From positions 117,383,898 to 117,447,897 of the forward strand of contig NC_050105.1 in NCBI RefSeq assembly GCF_902167145.1: DNA of 64,000 bases, written 5' to 3'. Below the pieces are notes generated by a model. That model ran no database searches. It saw nothing but the letters and a program-made list of their open reading frames with translations, and was not told the DNA's origin. The DNA is from Zea mays (lineage: Eukaryota > Streptophyta > Magnoliopsida > Poales > Poaceae). Made by a program: the position numbers and the translations under genes. This document shows, piece after piece, positions 21,073 to 32,253 of this stretch; position 1 is the first letter of the stretch; every line of letters starts with the position of its first letter.

Positions 21073-21659
21073 TGTTGGAACTTGCAAACTCAATCTGGCA
21101 AGCTCAAACGGTGGGAGAGTGAAAAATGGTTTGATGCGAGTAGGTGTAGTTTACTAGGGCAACAGTGTTTTTCTCCGTCCTCCGCAATGGCACAGTATGG
21201 GGGTATTTATAGGTAATCGAGGGTCTGCCCTGCCTTGCTAAAGACAATTAGACCCTCAGTTATCTAGTTTATCCTCGGAATATTCCCCCCTGGGGGTTAT
21301 GGCGGTTCATTACAATGTAATCAATTACAGACATGGGCCAACCCTCTATTAACCCTGCCGGCACGGCGGCCTACGAGCGGGACCCTGTAGCATGGGCCGA
21401 ACTATACACGTGCCCCTTTTACAATGTGGAGGATTGCAACGTATGGCCTTCATGGTCTTGATTGTCCGATCTTCGAAGTCTTCAATGGTCTTCGTCCCGG
21501 TTAACCGAGGCGAAGATAGTGCTTGAGTCTTCGCGCGGGCGTCGTCCTTAGGCACTTCGCTTTTGCGTCTCGACCTTCAGGGCCCTCATGGTCTTCGGTC
21601 TTGAATATGCTAGCATGGGGAGCTCGAGCGAGGGGGACGTGTTCGCCTTTGTCCCAACA
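21073..21659 (-). repeat. LTR-like segment with TGTTGG/CCAACA ends
   Basis: A 587-bp segment that starts TGTTGGAACTT and ends GTCCCAACA, the matched-end pattern of an LTR. A TATA box (CCTATAAATACC) lies on the minus strand at about 21203-21214. The flanking pentamers (gggac, tttgc) do not match and no adjacent PBS or PPT is clear, so it may be a decayed solo LTR or part of a broken element. Confidence 0.4.
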
Positions 21660-21829
21660 TTTGCCCTTCGAGGGACCAGTTCGACCAAGTCAGCTGGTGC
21701 CGAAGACTGTCGTAAGATGGTGAAAACTCTGCCCTCGCTCGAAATGGTCCCGCGGGGTTTTTTGAAATGTGACCGTTGACGAGATGTGTTACTGTGGGGC
21801 TGTTGAGTTCCCGAGGCACCGCTCCACGC

Positions 21830-21839
21830 CTATAAAAAG
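21830..21839 (+). promoter_or_regulatory. TATA box of remnant F
   Basis: CTATAAAAAG about 100 bp upstream of the F ORF start, in a GC-rich context, is a good plant TATA box. A CT-rich leader follows. Confidence 0.6.
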
Positions 21840-21938
21840 CTGGGCTCCACTGAGGCTTTTTACCTGCTCGAGCGCGTGCTGTCAAAACCCTAGCTTTTCA
21901 TCTGCTCGCCTGCCCTCTGTGCTCTCGTTCCGCCGGTG

Positions 21939-23250
21939 ATGTGGCCCGCATCAAGCAAACCGCGCGCCGTCGCCGATGGTACGTGACCATGCCATCCTCT
22001 TCTTCATTGTCGTCCGTTGCGAGCATGTCGCTGGTCACGCCGTCGTTTGAGAAGACGCTGAGTGATTTGGCGGTGGTAAATTTGCAGCCTAGTCACACAG
22101 TTGAGTTTGGGACCTCGAGGATCTTCTTGGGCCACGTGCTAGAGATGCAGCGGCTAGGTTACTTTGGAAGTGGTGTTGGGCGGGCTCTAGGGGCTGAAGA
22201 TGTCCCTGAGCCAGAGGGGATTGGTCGTGTTTGAAGCTTTCTTTGTTGATGGTCTTCGCCTGCCAGCGCATCGGTTCGTAGTTGAGGTTCTGTGGAGATT
22301 CAAAGTACAAATTCATCAGTTGACACCGAATGCCATGGCGGCGCTAGCGAAGTATGTCTGGGTTGTTTGCTCATACAGTGGGGAGCCATATGTTGAGGTC
22401 TTCGCAAAACATTACTATATGCACTTGCAGAAAAGGAAGATAGGTGATAAGATTGCTCAGTTTGGATCATGCACCTTTACGCCGAGGACTGGGAAGACCT
22501 TGGCCGAAGTCATCGAGATTGTCTCGTGCGCGAAAAATAAGTGGGGCAACTGGTGGGAATTTTGGTTTTACGTGGCGTCCGGTGATGTCGAAAGGTTGCC
22601 TAGTTTGCCCCCTTCCATCTTGTGCTCGCACTGCTATGTGGCGTTTCCACATTTTGAGGTGGCAGAAGAGGATCAAGATGAGGGGGCCCTTCGCGACGCA
22701 GCCTGCCTAAGTAGTGGGCGTGATTTGGTGGAAGAGTTTATTGCTTGTGGGGTATGGCCTTTGGCGCATGGTTGGGCTTTGGGCGAGATCGCTCCTCACC
22801 GAATGCCAACCTTAGGTGGCCATTTGGTGTGAAGTCTGGCATTCGCCATGGAGCTACGCGAGCGAGATGTGGCTGCATTCGAGCGTGAAGTGGAGGCCAA
22901 AGCCGTCAAGATTGTCGGTAAATTTGCGTTGAAGGCCGAAACATTGAGGAGCTAGGATATTCGCGGTTCCAATGGTCAGGTTGAACTGTGTATTCGAACT
23001 GAATAATTTGCATTATGGTCCTTACCCGGAGGGGGACTTCGGCGACACCGTTGATCTCCGAGGGAAGCAAGTAAAGCCCCGGACCGACGAAGGCCCCTCA
23101 AGGGAGAAAGCTCCGGGTGCAGCTGTTTGAAAGAGAAAATTAGGTACGGTAGATGATGAGACGAGACTGAGGGCTACTGGGTATTTTGTTGAGGAATTGA
23201 TGGAAACGTGTGCGGTTCCCGGGAAATTGATGTCTTCGCCCGAGCTCTGG
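21939..23250 (+). pseudogene. F ORF, 5' part: H3-tail-like start and gypsy-type transposon domain
   Basis: The ATG at 21939 is followed by two extra bases (TG), after which the frame reads ARIKQTARRRR. This matches histone H3 ARTKQTAR at seven of eight residues, so a two-base insertion seems to have broken the start. A frameshift near 22200-22230 separates EDVPEPEG from GLVVFEAFFVDGLRLPAHRF. The block to 22832 (VQIHQLTPNAMAALAKYVW, EVFAKHYYMHLQKRK, NWWEFWFYV) resembles the plant putative gypsy-type transposon domain. Stops and frame changes follow to the S2 insertion at 23255. The role of such proteins is unclear; they may be Gag-like. Confidence 0.6.
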
Positions 23251-23255
23251 GAAAC
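23251..23255. repeat. Target-site duplication of S2 (left)
   Basis: gaaac precedes the S2 5' LTR and recurs at 43061-43065. Confidence 0.92.
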
Positions 23256-24509
23256 TGAAAGGGAAATGTGCCCTTGGGCCATTTCTATTATATTTTGGTG
23301 ATTAAGTGATCAACACATAGTGAGTGAGTTATTATGTGCCAAATGAAGAAAGAAGTGCAAATCATGTAACAAGGTATGTGTCTAGACTTAGTACATTGTT
23401 TTGATTACTAATATATGTTGTCTAAGTGCTAGAAACAGAGAAAAGAAAAGAACCAAAAGACTTGGCTCGGTGCAGCCAAATCTCTGCTCAGTCTGGCACA
23501 CCGGACTGTCCGGTGGTGCACCGGACAGTGTCTGGCGGTGCACCGGACAGTGTCCGGTGCGCCAGGCTGAACTCCGGTGAACAGGCTGCTCTCGGCAAAA
23601 TTTGGCGACGTACGGCTATAATTCACCGGACTGTCGGGTGAGCCAACGGCCGCCAGCGCAACGGTTGGCCGCGCAATCCGCGGGCGACGCGTGGCCCGCA
23701 CCAACGGTCGGCAGGGGGCACCGGACTGTCCGGTGCGCCAACTGCTGCAAATCTGCAACGGTCGTCTGTGCCAAAATAGGAAGGAGATCACCCACCAGAC
23801 ATGAACAGTGGCTGTCCGGTGGTGCACCGGACTGTCCGGTGCGCTACCCGACAGAAGGCAACTTTGGCCTTCCTTGTTGGCCTCCAACGGCTCCTAGCTT
23901 CCTTGAGGCTATAAAAGGGACCCCTAGACGCATGGAGGAGACACCCAAGCACACTCTAAGCATTCCAAGACTTCTAGTCCTCACTTTCACGCAATCGTTC
24001 ACCGTTCTTGAGATTGGAGCACTTTTCGAGTTGTAAACTCCCCGCGCGTGTTTTGTGTGCTCATCTTCTCACTTGTGTGCGTGTTTGTGGTGTGGATTTA
24101 ATTCTAGTGTGCGTTGCTCTTCCCAACCTTACTCCGTGCTTTCTTTGTGATCAATCTTGTAAGGGCAAGAGGCTCCAACTTGTGGAGATTCCTCGCAAAC
24201 AGGAAGAAAACTATAAGGAAGAATACCGTGGTATTCAAGTAGATCATCGGATCACTTGAAAGGGGTTGAGTGCAACCCTCGTCCATTGGGACGCCACAAC
24301 GTGGAGGTAGGCAAGTGTTATACTTGGTCGAACCATGGGATAAACCACTATGTCTCTTGTGTTGTCTTTCTCTGTGATTATTGTGATTCGCAAGAGCTTG
24401 CTCTATAGCCACTTGGTTCTATTGCACTAACATCTTTATAACCAAGCTTGTGGCTATTTAGTATTGAATTTTATAGGATCACCTATTCACCCCCCTCTAG
24501 GTGCTCTCA
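23256..24509 (+). repeat. S2 5' LTR
   Basis: It begins TGAAAGGGAAATG and ends AGGTGCTCTCA (1254 bp). CACCGGAC-type palindromes lie at about 23500-23570 and 23715-23850, upstream of a TATA box (CTATAAAAGG, 23909-23918). The 3' LTR is 1270 bp with scattered substitutions and small indels, showing some age. Confidence 0.94.
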
Positions 24510-24511
24510 AT

Positions 24512-24523
24512 TGGTATCAGAGC
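24512..24523 (+). promoter_or_regulatory. S2 primer binding site
   Basis: TGGTATCAGAGC two bases after the 5' LTR, complementary to plant initiator tRNA-Met. Confidence 0.93.
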
Positions 24524-24559
24524 CGTTCTCTTCACTTAAGGGACTAATCGCCCGAAGAG

Positions 24560-26904
24560 ATGGATCCTAAGGGAAAGGGGATGGTGGTCAACGATAAGGA
24601 GAAGGAGTCCATCTTCAACGAGCCAAGGGACGACAAGCCCACTGACTCTGGCTCGAGTCACAAGAAGAAGGACAGGAAGAAGAAGAGGTGCATCAAGAAG
24701 ATCGTCTACTACAACAGCGACGAATCTTCTTCTTCACCAAGAGACGACGATGAGAAAAAGAAACTGGTTAATTCAAATTTTTCATTTGATTATTCTCGTA
24801 TTCCTTTCAATTCCAATGCTCATTTGCTTTCAATTCCTCTTGGTAAACCTCCACACTTTGATGGAGAGGACTACTCTTTTTGGAGTCACAAAATGCGTAG
24901 TCACTTATTTTCTCTCCATCCTAGTATTTGGGAGATAGTTGAAAATGGAATGCAATTTGATAGTACGGATAACCCTGTATTTATTAACAAGCAAATTCAT
25001 AAAAATGCACAAGCTACCACTGTTTTGCTAGCATCTTTGTGCAAGGATGAGTACAACAAAGTAAGCAGCTTGGACAACGCCAAGCAAATCTGGGACACCC
25101 TCAAAATATCACATGAGGGAAACGACGCCACCATGATCACCAAAATGGAGTTGGTGGAGGGCGAGCTGGGAAGATTCGCGATGATCAGGGGAGAGGAGCC
25201 AACCCAAACGTATAACAGGCTCAAGACCCTGGTCAACAAGATTAGGAGCTATGGAAGCACAAGATGGACGGACCACGACGTCGTCCGACTTATGCTCTGA
25301 TCTTTTACTGTTATTGACCCTCATCTTGTGAACCTCATCCATGAAAATCCCAGGTACACAAAGATGACACCCGAGGAGATACTCAGAAAGTTTGTGAGCG
25401 GGCGCATGATGGTGAAAGAAGCCCGATATGTAGACGACGCGCTTAATGGTCCATTACCCGTCTACGAGCCTCAACCCGTTGCTCTCAAAGCAACAAGCAG
25501 CAGGGAGGCGCTACCAAGCAAGGTGGCACAAGTTGAGGCGGTCGGGCTAAACGAAGATGAGATGGCTCTAATCATCAAGCTTTCAAGACCACGCTAAAAG
25601 GACGCAAGGAGTATCCTAACAAGAGCAAAGCAAAGGGAAAGTGCTCCTGTTTTAAATGCGGTAAGACTGGTCATTTTATAGCACAATGTCTCGATAATAA
25701 CAATGACCAGGAACAAGAAAAGCATGGGAAGAGGGAGAAGAAGAAGGCCTACAAGAAGGCAAAGGGCGAGGCGCACCTTGGCAAAGAATGGGATTCAGAC
25801 TGCTCTTCTTCCGACTCCGACGACGAAGGACTTGCTGCCTTAGCCTTCAACAAGCCCTCTCTCTTCCCCAACGAACGCCACACTTGCCTCATGGCAAAGG
25901 AGAAAAAGGTAAGCGTTCGAGAAACCACTAAGTATACTACTTCAAGCGATGATGATTCTAGTGATGATGAAGTAGATTATACCGATTTATTTAAGGGTTT
26001 AGATAGAGCAAAAGTAGATAAAATTAATGAGTTAATTGATGCTCTAAATGAAAAAGATAGATTGCTAGAGAAGCAAGAGGACATTTTATATGAAGAACAT
26101 GACAAATTTGTTAGTGTACAAAAATCTCTTGCTTTAGAAACTAAAAGAAATGAAATGTTATCCTCTGAATTGTCTGTGTGCCATGAATCAATCTCTAGTT
26201 TAAACATTTTGAATAATGATTTAAATGCTAAGCTAGAGGTAGCCAATAAATCTAGTTCATATGTAGAACATGTTGCCATTTGTAATAGGTGTAAGGATTT
26301 TGATGTTGATGCTTGCGTTGAACACCTTACCTCTATTACCAAATTAAATGATGAGGTGACAAGTCTTAATACTCAGCTTAAGACTTGCAAAATTGATTTT
26401 GATAAGCTAAAATTTGCTAGGAATGCCTACACCATTGGTAGACAACCCTCAATTAAGAATGGGCTTGGTTTTCGAAAGGAAGCCAAGAACTTAACAAGCC
26501 AAAAGGCTCCCATTCTCGCCAAGGAGAAATGGAAGGCCCCTATGGCTAGTAGCATTCAAAAGAATCATGCTTTCATCTATAATAGGAAAATTGCTAGTCA
26601 TAATAGGAGATATGATCATGATGCTTGTGAGTCACATGCTATGTTTGCTTCAAGTTCTAATTTTAATGGTAGGCCTAGGAGAAATTTTGTGTCTCATGCT
26701 CCTAGGAAAATGTGTAATAAACCTACTACTGTCTTTCATGCTTGCAACACTACGTTTGTACTTTCATGTAAAAATGAAAAAGTGGTTGCTAGAAAATTGG
26801 GATCCAAATGCAAAGGAGACAAGGCTTGCATTTGGGTACCAAAAGCTATTGTGACTAACCTTATAGGACCCAACAAGAGTTGGGTACCTAAAACCCAAGC
26901 CTAA
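24560..26904 (+). pseudogene. S2 Gag (broken)
   Basis: It starts MDPKGKGMVVN. The copia Gag domain (PLGKPPHFDGEDYSFWSHKM) is followed by an in-frame TGA at 25298-25300 and a likely one-base frameshift near 25585. Then come the CCHC knuckle CFKCGKTGHFIAQC (about 25650-25690) and a long acidic and coiled-coil region (25891-26904, open) ending SWVPKTQA and TAA. The coiled coil is shorter than in S1 and S3 and lacks most of the LRNEN repeats. Confidence 0.88.
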
Positions 26905-26910
26905 TTTGCC

Positions 26911-28345
26911 TTGCAGGTTTATGCATCCGGGGGCTCAAGCTGGATTATCGACAGCGGATGCACAAACCACATGACAGGGGAGAAGAAGATGTTCACCTCC
27001 TACGTCAAGAACAAGGATTCCCAAGATACAATCATATTTGGAGATGGGAATCAAGGCAAGGTCAAAGGTTTGGGAAAAATAGCCATCACAAGCGAGCACT
27101 CTATTTCCAATGTATTTTTAGTAGAGTCGCTAGGCTATAATCTCCTGTCTGTAAGTCAATTGTGCCACATGGGCTACAATTGTTTGTTTACAAATGTTGA
27201 TGTATCTGTCTTTAGAAGGAGTGATGGTTCATTAGCGTTTAAGGGTGTACTAGATGGCAAACTCTACTTAGTTGATTTTTTGAAAGAGGAGGCCGATCTA
27301 GATGCATGCTTAATCGCTAAGATTAGTATGGGCTGGCTGTGGCATCACCATCTAGCACATGTTGGGATGAAGAACCTTCACAAACTTCTAAAGGGAGAGC
27401 ATGTGTTAGGACTAACCAATGTATGTTTTGAAAAAGATAGACCTTGTGCAGCTTGTCAGGTAGGGAAACAGGTGGGAAGCAGTCATCACAACAAGAATGT
27501 GATGAAAACATCAAGACCGCTGGAGCTTCTTCACATGGACCTCTTTGGACCCGTCGCCTACCTTAGCATTGGAGGAAGTAAGTATGGTCTAGTAATTGTT
27601 GATGATTTTTCCCGCTTCACTTGGGTGTTCTTTTTGCAGGATAGAAACCCAAGAGACCCTAAAGCGCTTTCTAAGGAGGGCTCAAAACGAGTTTGAGCTC
27701 AAGGTGAAAAAGATAAGAAGCGACAACGGGTCCGAATTCAAGAATCTGCAAGTGGAGGAGTATCTTGAGGAGGAAGGTGTCAAGCATGAGTTCTCTGCTC
27801 CCTACACACCACAGCAAACGGTGTGGTTGATAGGAAGAACAAGACGCTTATCGACATGGCAAGGACGATGCTTGGAGAGTTCAAGACGCCCGAACGGGTT
27901 TGGTCAGAAGCTGTGAACACAGCTTGCCATGCCATAAATCGGCTCTATCTACATCGTCTCCTCAAGAAGACCTCCTACGAACTCTTTACCGGTAACAAAC
28001 CCAATGTTTCTTACTTTCGTGTATTTGGGAGCAAATGCTACATTTTGGTGAAGAAAGGTAGACATTCCAAATTTTCTCCCAAAGCTGTAGAAGGATTTTT
28101 ACTAGGATATGACTCAAATACAAAGGCGTATAGAGTCTTCAACAAATCATCGGGTTTGTTTGAAGTCTCTAGCAACGTTGTATTTGATGAGACTAATGGC
28201 TCTCCAAGAGAGCAAGTTGATCTTGATGATGTAGATAAAGATGATGTTCCAACGGCCGCAATACGCACCATGGAAATTGGAGATGTGCGACCACACGAAC
28301 AACAAGAGCAAGATCAACCTTCTTCCTCAACGATGGTGCTTCCCT
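26911..28345 (+). pseudogene. S2 pol: protease and integrase (broken, cut by G2)
   Basis: It begins after the Gag TAA and an acceptor-like TTGCCTTGCAG. In this copy Pol is in the same frame as Gag. Protease has DSGCTNHMTG. Integrase has HVGMKNLHKLL, CAACQVGKQ, DLFGPV and SDNGSE. Frameshifts near 27645 and 27815 disrupt the core. From 27823 the frame is open through the C-terminal part (FVFGSK-like, GFLLGYDSN, VFNKSSG) and an acidic linker, until G2 interrupts it at 28345. Confidence 0.88.
28341..28345. repeat. Target-site duplication of G2 (left)
   Basis: ttccc precedes the G2 LTR. The partner is at 40777-40781, after one extra A at the right junction. Confidence 0.75.
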
Positions 28346-31149
28346 GTAACATCCCAAAAATCTCAACCCAAGGTTTGGAACCCTAATCTCCTAAACCCCC
28401 CTTTTATTTTATTTTCTCCCTAAACCCCACCCTTAGGTCATCTCATCATATGCATACACTTGAATTGTTAGGAGCACCTCACATTGACTATTTTCAACAC
28501 TCAAGATTATTTAGCAAATTATTGATTCAAAAGAAAAGGAAATAAAAAGAAACAAAAATAGAAAACAGAAAAAGGAAATAGAAAACAGAAAAAGGAAAAG
28601 GAAAAACCTTCCCCCCCTCTTCTGGGCCGATTCTGGCCCAAACCGCGTCGCGCCCGCTCTTCCCCCCTCTCCTCCCCGGCCCAAGCAGCCCAGCTGCGCG
28701 CGCCCGCGCCGCGCCTGACAACCCAGCCCCACCGGTCAGCGGCTCCACCCCACTCCCTCTCGCGCCGCTCTCCCACTGGCAGCCCAGGCCCGCCTGTCAG
28801 GACCATCGTCCCGCCCATGCCATCACCGGCGCGTTCGCCGCCGACCGGCTCACGCCCCATCGCTTCGCCATTAACGCTCGCACCGGCCTCAGCGACCACC
28901 CCGCCACTGTACCCGAGCCGTCCCCTCACCCCTCGCCTGCCCGTGCCATCTCGTCGCCGTTTGCTCCATCCCCGCCGTCATGGCAAGCTCGTCGGCGCTC
29001 GCCGTCCCCTCCCTTCCTTCCCCCTCCCGGACACCTATAAAAGGGACCGCCCGAGCTCCGTTTCCTCCACACCAGCCCCGGCCATCTCCTCCACACCTCC
29101 CCAAGCCCAATTGAGCTAGCGCCGCCGCGTCCCCCCTTCACTCCGGTGAGCCTTGTTCTCCCCTCTCTAGTAGCTTTTGGTCGAATTAACTTGGTGCTTG
29201 AGCTCCGCCACTCACTCACGATCGCAACACACCCATCCCCACCTCCTATTGCGCTCGGCTGCCTCGCCGGCGACCTCACCGCCACGAGCACCCACCACCA
29301 CGCTGTGGACCGGCCACCCTAGGCCCCCGCCGATCAAATTGACCCCACCCTCGTGATCCCCTATCCCTGCCCGTGCCTCGCCACCGCTCCCCCCGCCACA
29401 GAACCGGACCCACTGCGGAGAACCGCCGCAGGATTTCACCGGCGGTCGAGCTCCGGTCGACCTCCCCCCCTCCATCGCTGCTCCGCGCCGTTAAACCACC
29501 TTCCCTCGCTAACGTGTGGGCCCGCGCCATGGCGCCGTCCCCCGTCGTCTCCCTCGCTGATGGGCCGGCTGGGCCGCCTGCCGCGCCCGCGCGCGCGCTC
29601 GCGCCCGGGTGAGCCAAAATCTCCCCCTCGGCCCAGCAAGCAGGAAAACCCTTTTCTTTTTCTTTTCCCATTTCTTTTTCCCATTTTCATATATAGAATT
29701 ATATGCTGATATTTTATGCACCAAAAATAGTTTAAATAAATTATAGGGCACAAAAATAATAAGATATAAGAAATGGCACACCCCACTAAAGTCACTGTGA
29801 TTGATGTATTGTTCTTATCTGTGTTTGTTAGCGGAAGAGGGATCCGATCCTCCGGAATTTGTAGCTCCGAAAGAAGGTCAGGAACCCGACCCCTCCGAGA
29901 TAAATCTTTTGTGCCAGGAAAGCTTCGACGAAGGCAAGTCCATCCTTCCCTTGATGCATAATTTACCTATTTCTCTCTACCACTACCCAAGCCGGGATTA
30001 AGGGATGGAATCTATTTGCATGGTGAGCATGAGAGAGCCCACATTAACTAATACCTTTTGATCACAAGATATGGGATAAGAAAAGGGGTATGAACAACGA
30101 TGTTTTCCAAAAAGTGTGCGATGAAGGGTATTCACCCTCATCATCTGGTGAGTAGGATGATCAGGGACTCCCTGGTTTAGGGGAGGGCCTAAGGTGATGG
30201 CTCAGTTGGTTTAGGCATGAGCAAAACGATTGTCCTCTTGTATAAGGACCGGTTTGTCATCCTTCACTACCTGTACTCATGAAAAGTACAACCACTCGAG
30301 GCTGTGTGGGCAGTCACTCGATCTGAACTCGTACGGTCCAACCCCAGGGTTATGAAGGCAGGGGAGCACCGGGAGGATAAGGAGGGGGAATGTTTTGTCC
30401 GGTTTGGACATAGCAATGGTCTGACTCCTTCCGGTATAACCATTAAGGTTAGGACGTGCGAGGAAGGAAAGAGATTCCGATTCGGATCTCATTGGCCGTG
30501 AGATCGCAGAGCCGGACTAGTGGGTAAAGTGTACCCCTCTGCGTGGAGTTTAAACCTATTCGAATAGTCCGTGTCCACTGGTATGGACGAGTCTGGTGTG
30601 GTATGACAATTAGTGTTTCTACAACAACCGGGAACAGGGAAATATGTGTGTGTGTAAGTGTGTCTCTGGAAAGGAAAATGGTGCCACGGGAGCAGGAAGC
30701 TCAGTGGTGGTTAAGCAAGTGTCATTTCTATTGTTTCGAGAAAACCCTAACAACAAGTATTGCCTTTCTCTGAGAAAAAGAAGAGTGACTTCAACTCCAC
30801 CATATGAAGCATGTATGATATAGGTCTCTTTCTCTTTATGGGAGCCGGGTGGGCTTGCGGAATACCTAGTGTATTCACCCAGATTTATTTATGTTTTTCA
30901 GCAGCTGAAGACTTCTTTTCTGATATGCTTGATTGAAGGGGCTGTGTCTTCACCCAGTTCTGCCTGTGGCTTGGGCTAATTTATCTTCCACTGCGTTTTA
31001 TAATTCCGGCTCACTCTCGAGCTTGTACCCCCGGTATTGTAATAACATTTACTCAGACTCTGTACTATTTGAAGTAAGGAATGTGGTTACTAGCCTCCTG
31101 GGACTAGTAATTGTATCACATTTGAGTCCCAAAGGATCGGGACGCTTCA
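28346..31149 (+). repeat. G2 5' LTR
   Basis: It begins TGTAACATCCC and ends GGGACGCTTCA. It holds a GC-rich upstream block, a TATA box (CTATAAAAGG, about 29035-29044), a donor-like CTCCG|GTGAGC (GT at 29146), an exon-like acidic block (29832-29933) and a long AT-rich 3' part. The 3' LTR differs by scattered substitutions. Confidence 0.93.
29832..29933 (+). other. Putative leader exon in the G2 5' LTR
   Basis: A 102-bp block (34 codons) between a pyrimidine-rich acceptor (GTGTTTGTTAG) and a GC-type donor (GAAG|GCAAGT). It encodes an acidic, Pro-rich peptide with SDPPEFVAP and QEPDPSEINLL. The frame is open from an ATG at 29801 to 30001. The same layout is seen in E2 and at 53867-53934. The 3' LTR copy (about 39458-39559) has a TAG inside the block, again at a CAG position. 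Confidence 0.45.
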
Positions 31150-31151
31150 GG

Positions 31152-31164
31152 TGGTATCAAAGCC
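31152..31164 (+). promoter_or_regulatory. G2 primer binding site
   Basis: TGGTATCAAAGCC two bases after the 5' LTR; the start matches the initiator tRNA-Met complement. Confidence 0.85.
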
Positions 31165-31291
31165 TATAGGACTGGTCGTAGACCGCAGCCCTGACCTTAA
31201 AAGTTGCCTTAACAAGAAAACACCTCTTACCCCCAAGAAACACCTTCTCTCCTTTCCCCGATATTAACAGACCCTTCTTTTCTCCTACCAG

Positions 31292-32146
31292 ATGGAAGGC
31301 TCTTGGGTCATTAGAACATCCTACTGCTCAGAGGAGGAAGGATTTCCTCACCTCCTACGGAGTTGCGGACTATGCATGGGGATTCGCAAGAAGCCCGAAT
31401 ATGTCTAGAAGGAATACCGCGAAAATGGAATAGAGAAGTGCTCTATGGCGGTTTACCTGGGAGAAAGCCAAAGCTACCCAAACCACCCTCCCTTCCAAGT
31501 CACCTTCATTGGGCACCGCTTCCCAGACACTTGCCAAAGTGTTGCCCGAAAAGCCCTTAAACAGCTATGCCAAAACTACAGCAGAGAGATCTTTGAAACC
31601 CCCCTTCGTTACTTCCCACCCAACAACAAAAATACCCCCACCTGGAGGAAAAGACTTCAGGCCCTATTAGGGAGAGACCCCACCGAGGATGACCCCACCA
31701 TTGTCTACATGGCCGGATACCTCCACACTCTCGATAACCACTACGATGATCTCTCCTCCCACTGCACCCACCTAAACTCCCGGGTGGAAAGCTTAGAGCA
31801 GTAGGTCAAGGAGCTTAAGAAGGAGAAGGCATCCCTCCAAGAGTGTCTCGACATAGCGGAAGGCGAGGAGGCCAACACTCGTGAAGTCTACCGAACCCTA
31901 AAGATGGACTATGATAATAAGCTAAAGAAGCTCGCCCCAACGAAGAAAATCCAAAAGAAGACCAGGAACCAAGGAGGCCAAGCTGAGCAGAGGAAGAAGG
32001 CTCCCCCAGCACCAGCTCCCGCCAGGATAGAGAATTTGTCCGACATCGAGGATATGTCCCTAGCTAGCCTTGATGACCTTCTCAAGGAATTTGGGGACAC
32101 TTTAGAAAAAGAGTTCGGTAGTACCTCAGAGAACGCTCGCGTGTAG
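31292..32146 (+). pseudogene. G2 accessory ORF1 (coiled-coil protein, two TAG stops)
   Basis: A 284-codon frame between the PBS and Gag. Its ATG (31292) follows a strong acceptor-like sequence (branch-like TATTAAC, then CTTTTCTCCTACCAG). TAG codons at 31406-31408 and 31802-31804 interrupt it. The N-terminal half has FQVTFIGHRFPDTCQSVAR and a Pro/Asn-rich stretch. The second half is a charged coiled coil (VKELKKEKASLQE), then a Lys/Pro-rich region and an acidic end. It is not an H3-like protein and I do not recognise it. It occupies the same slot as E2 ORF1. It may be a structural or RNA-binding accessory factor; this is a guess. Confidence 0.6.
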
Positions 32147-32253
32147 TACGACTTGTAGTAGCCATATGCTTGTAATGTATTGGTGTAATGAATAAAATGA
32201 CTCGGTTGAAAACAATTGGCATGTGCATAATAGTGACTCTCTCCCCCTGGTAG

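Noticed and set aside
23500..23850. Repeated palindromes considered as a CRISPR-like array
   Set aside because: Spacing is irregular, the repeats are perfect dyads, and they sit in LTRs of a plant retrotransposon.
29353..29709. Pro/Arg-rich frames in the G2 LTR (also at 38977-39372)
   Set aside because: Compositional open frames in a GC-rich leader; they overlap in several frames and have no domain.
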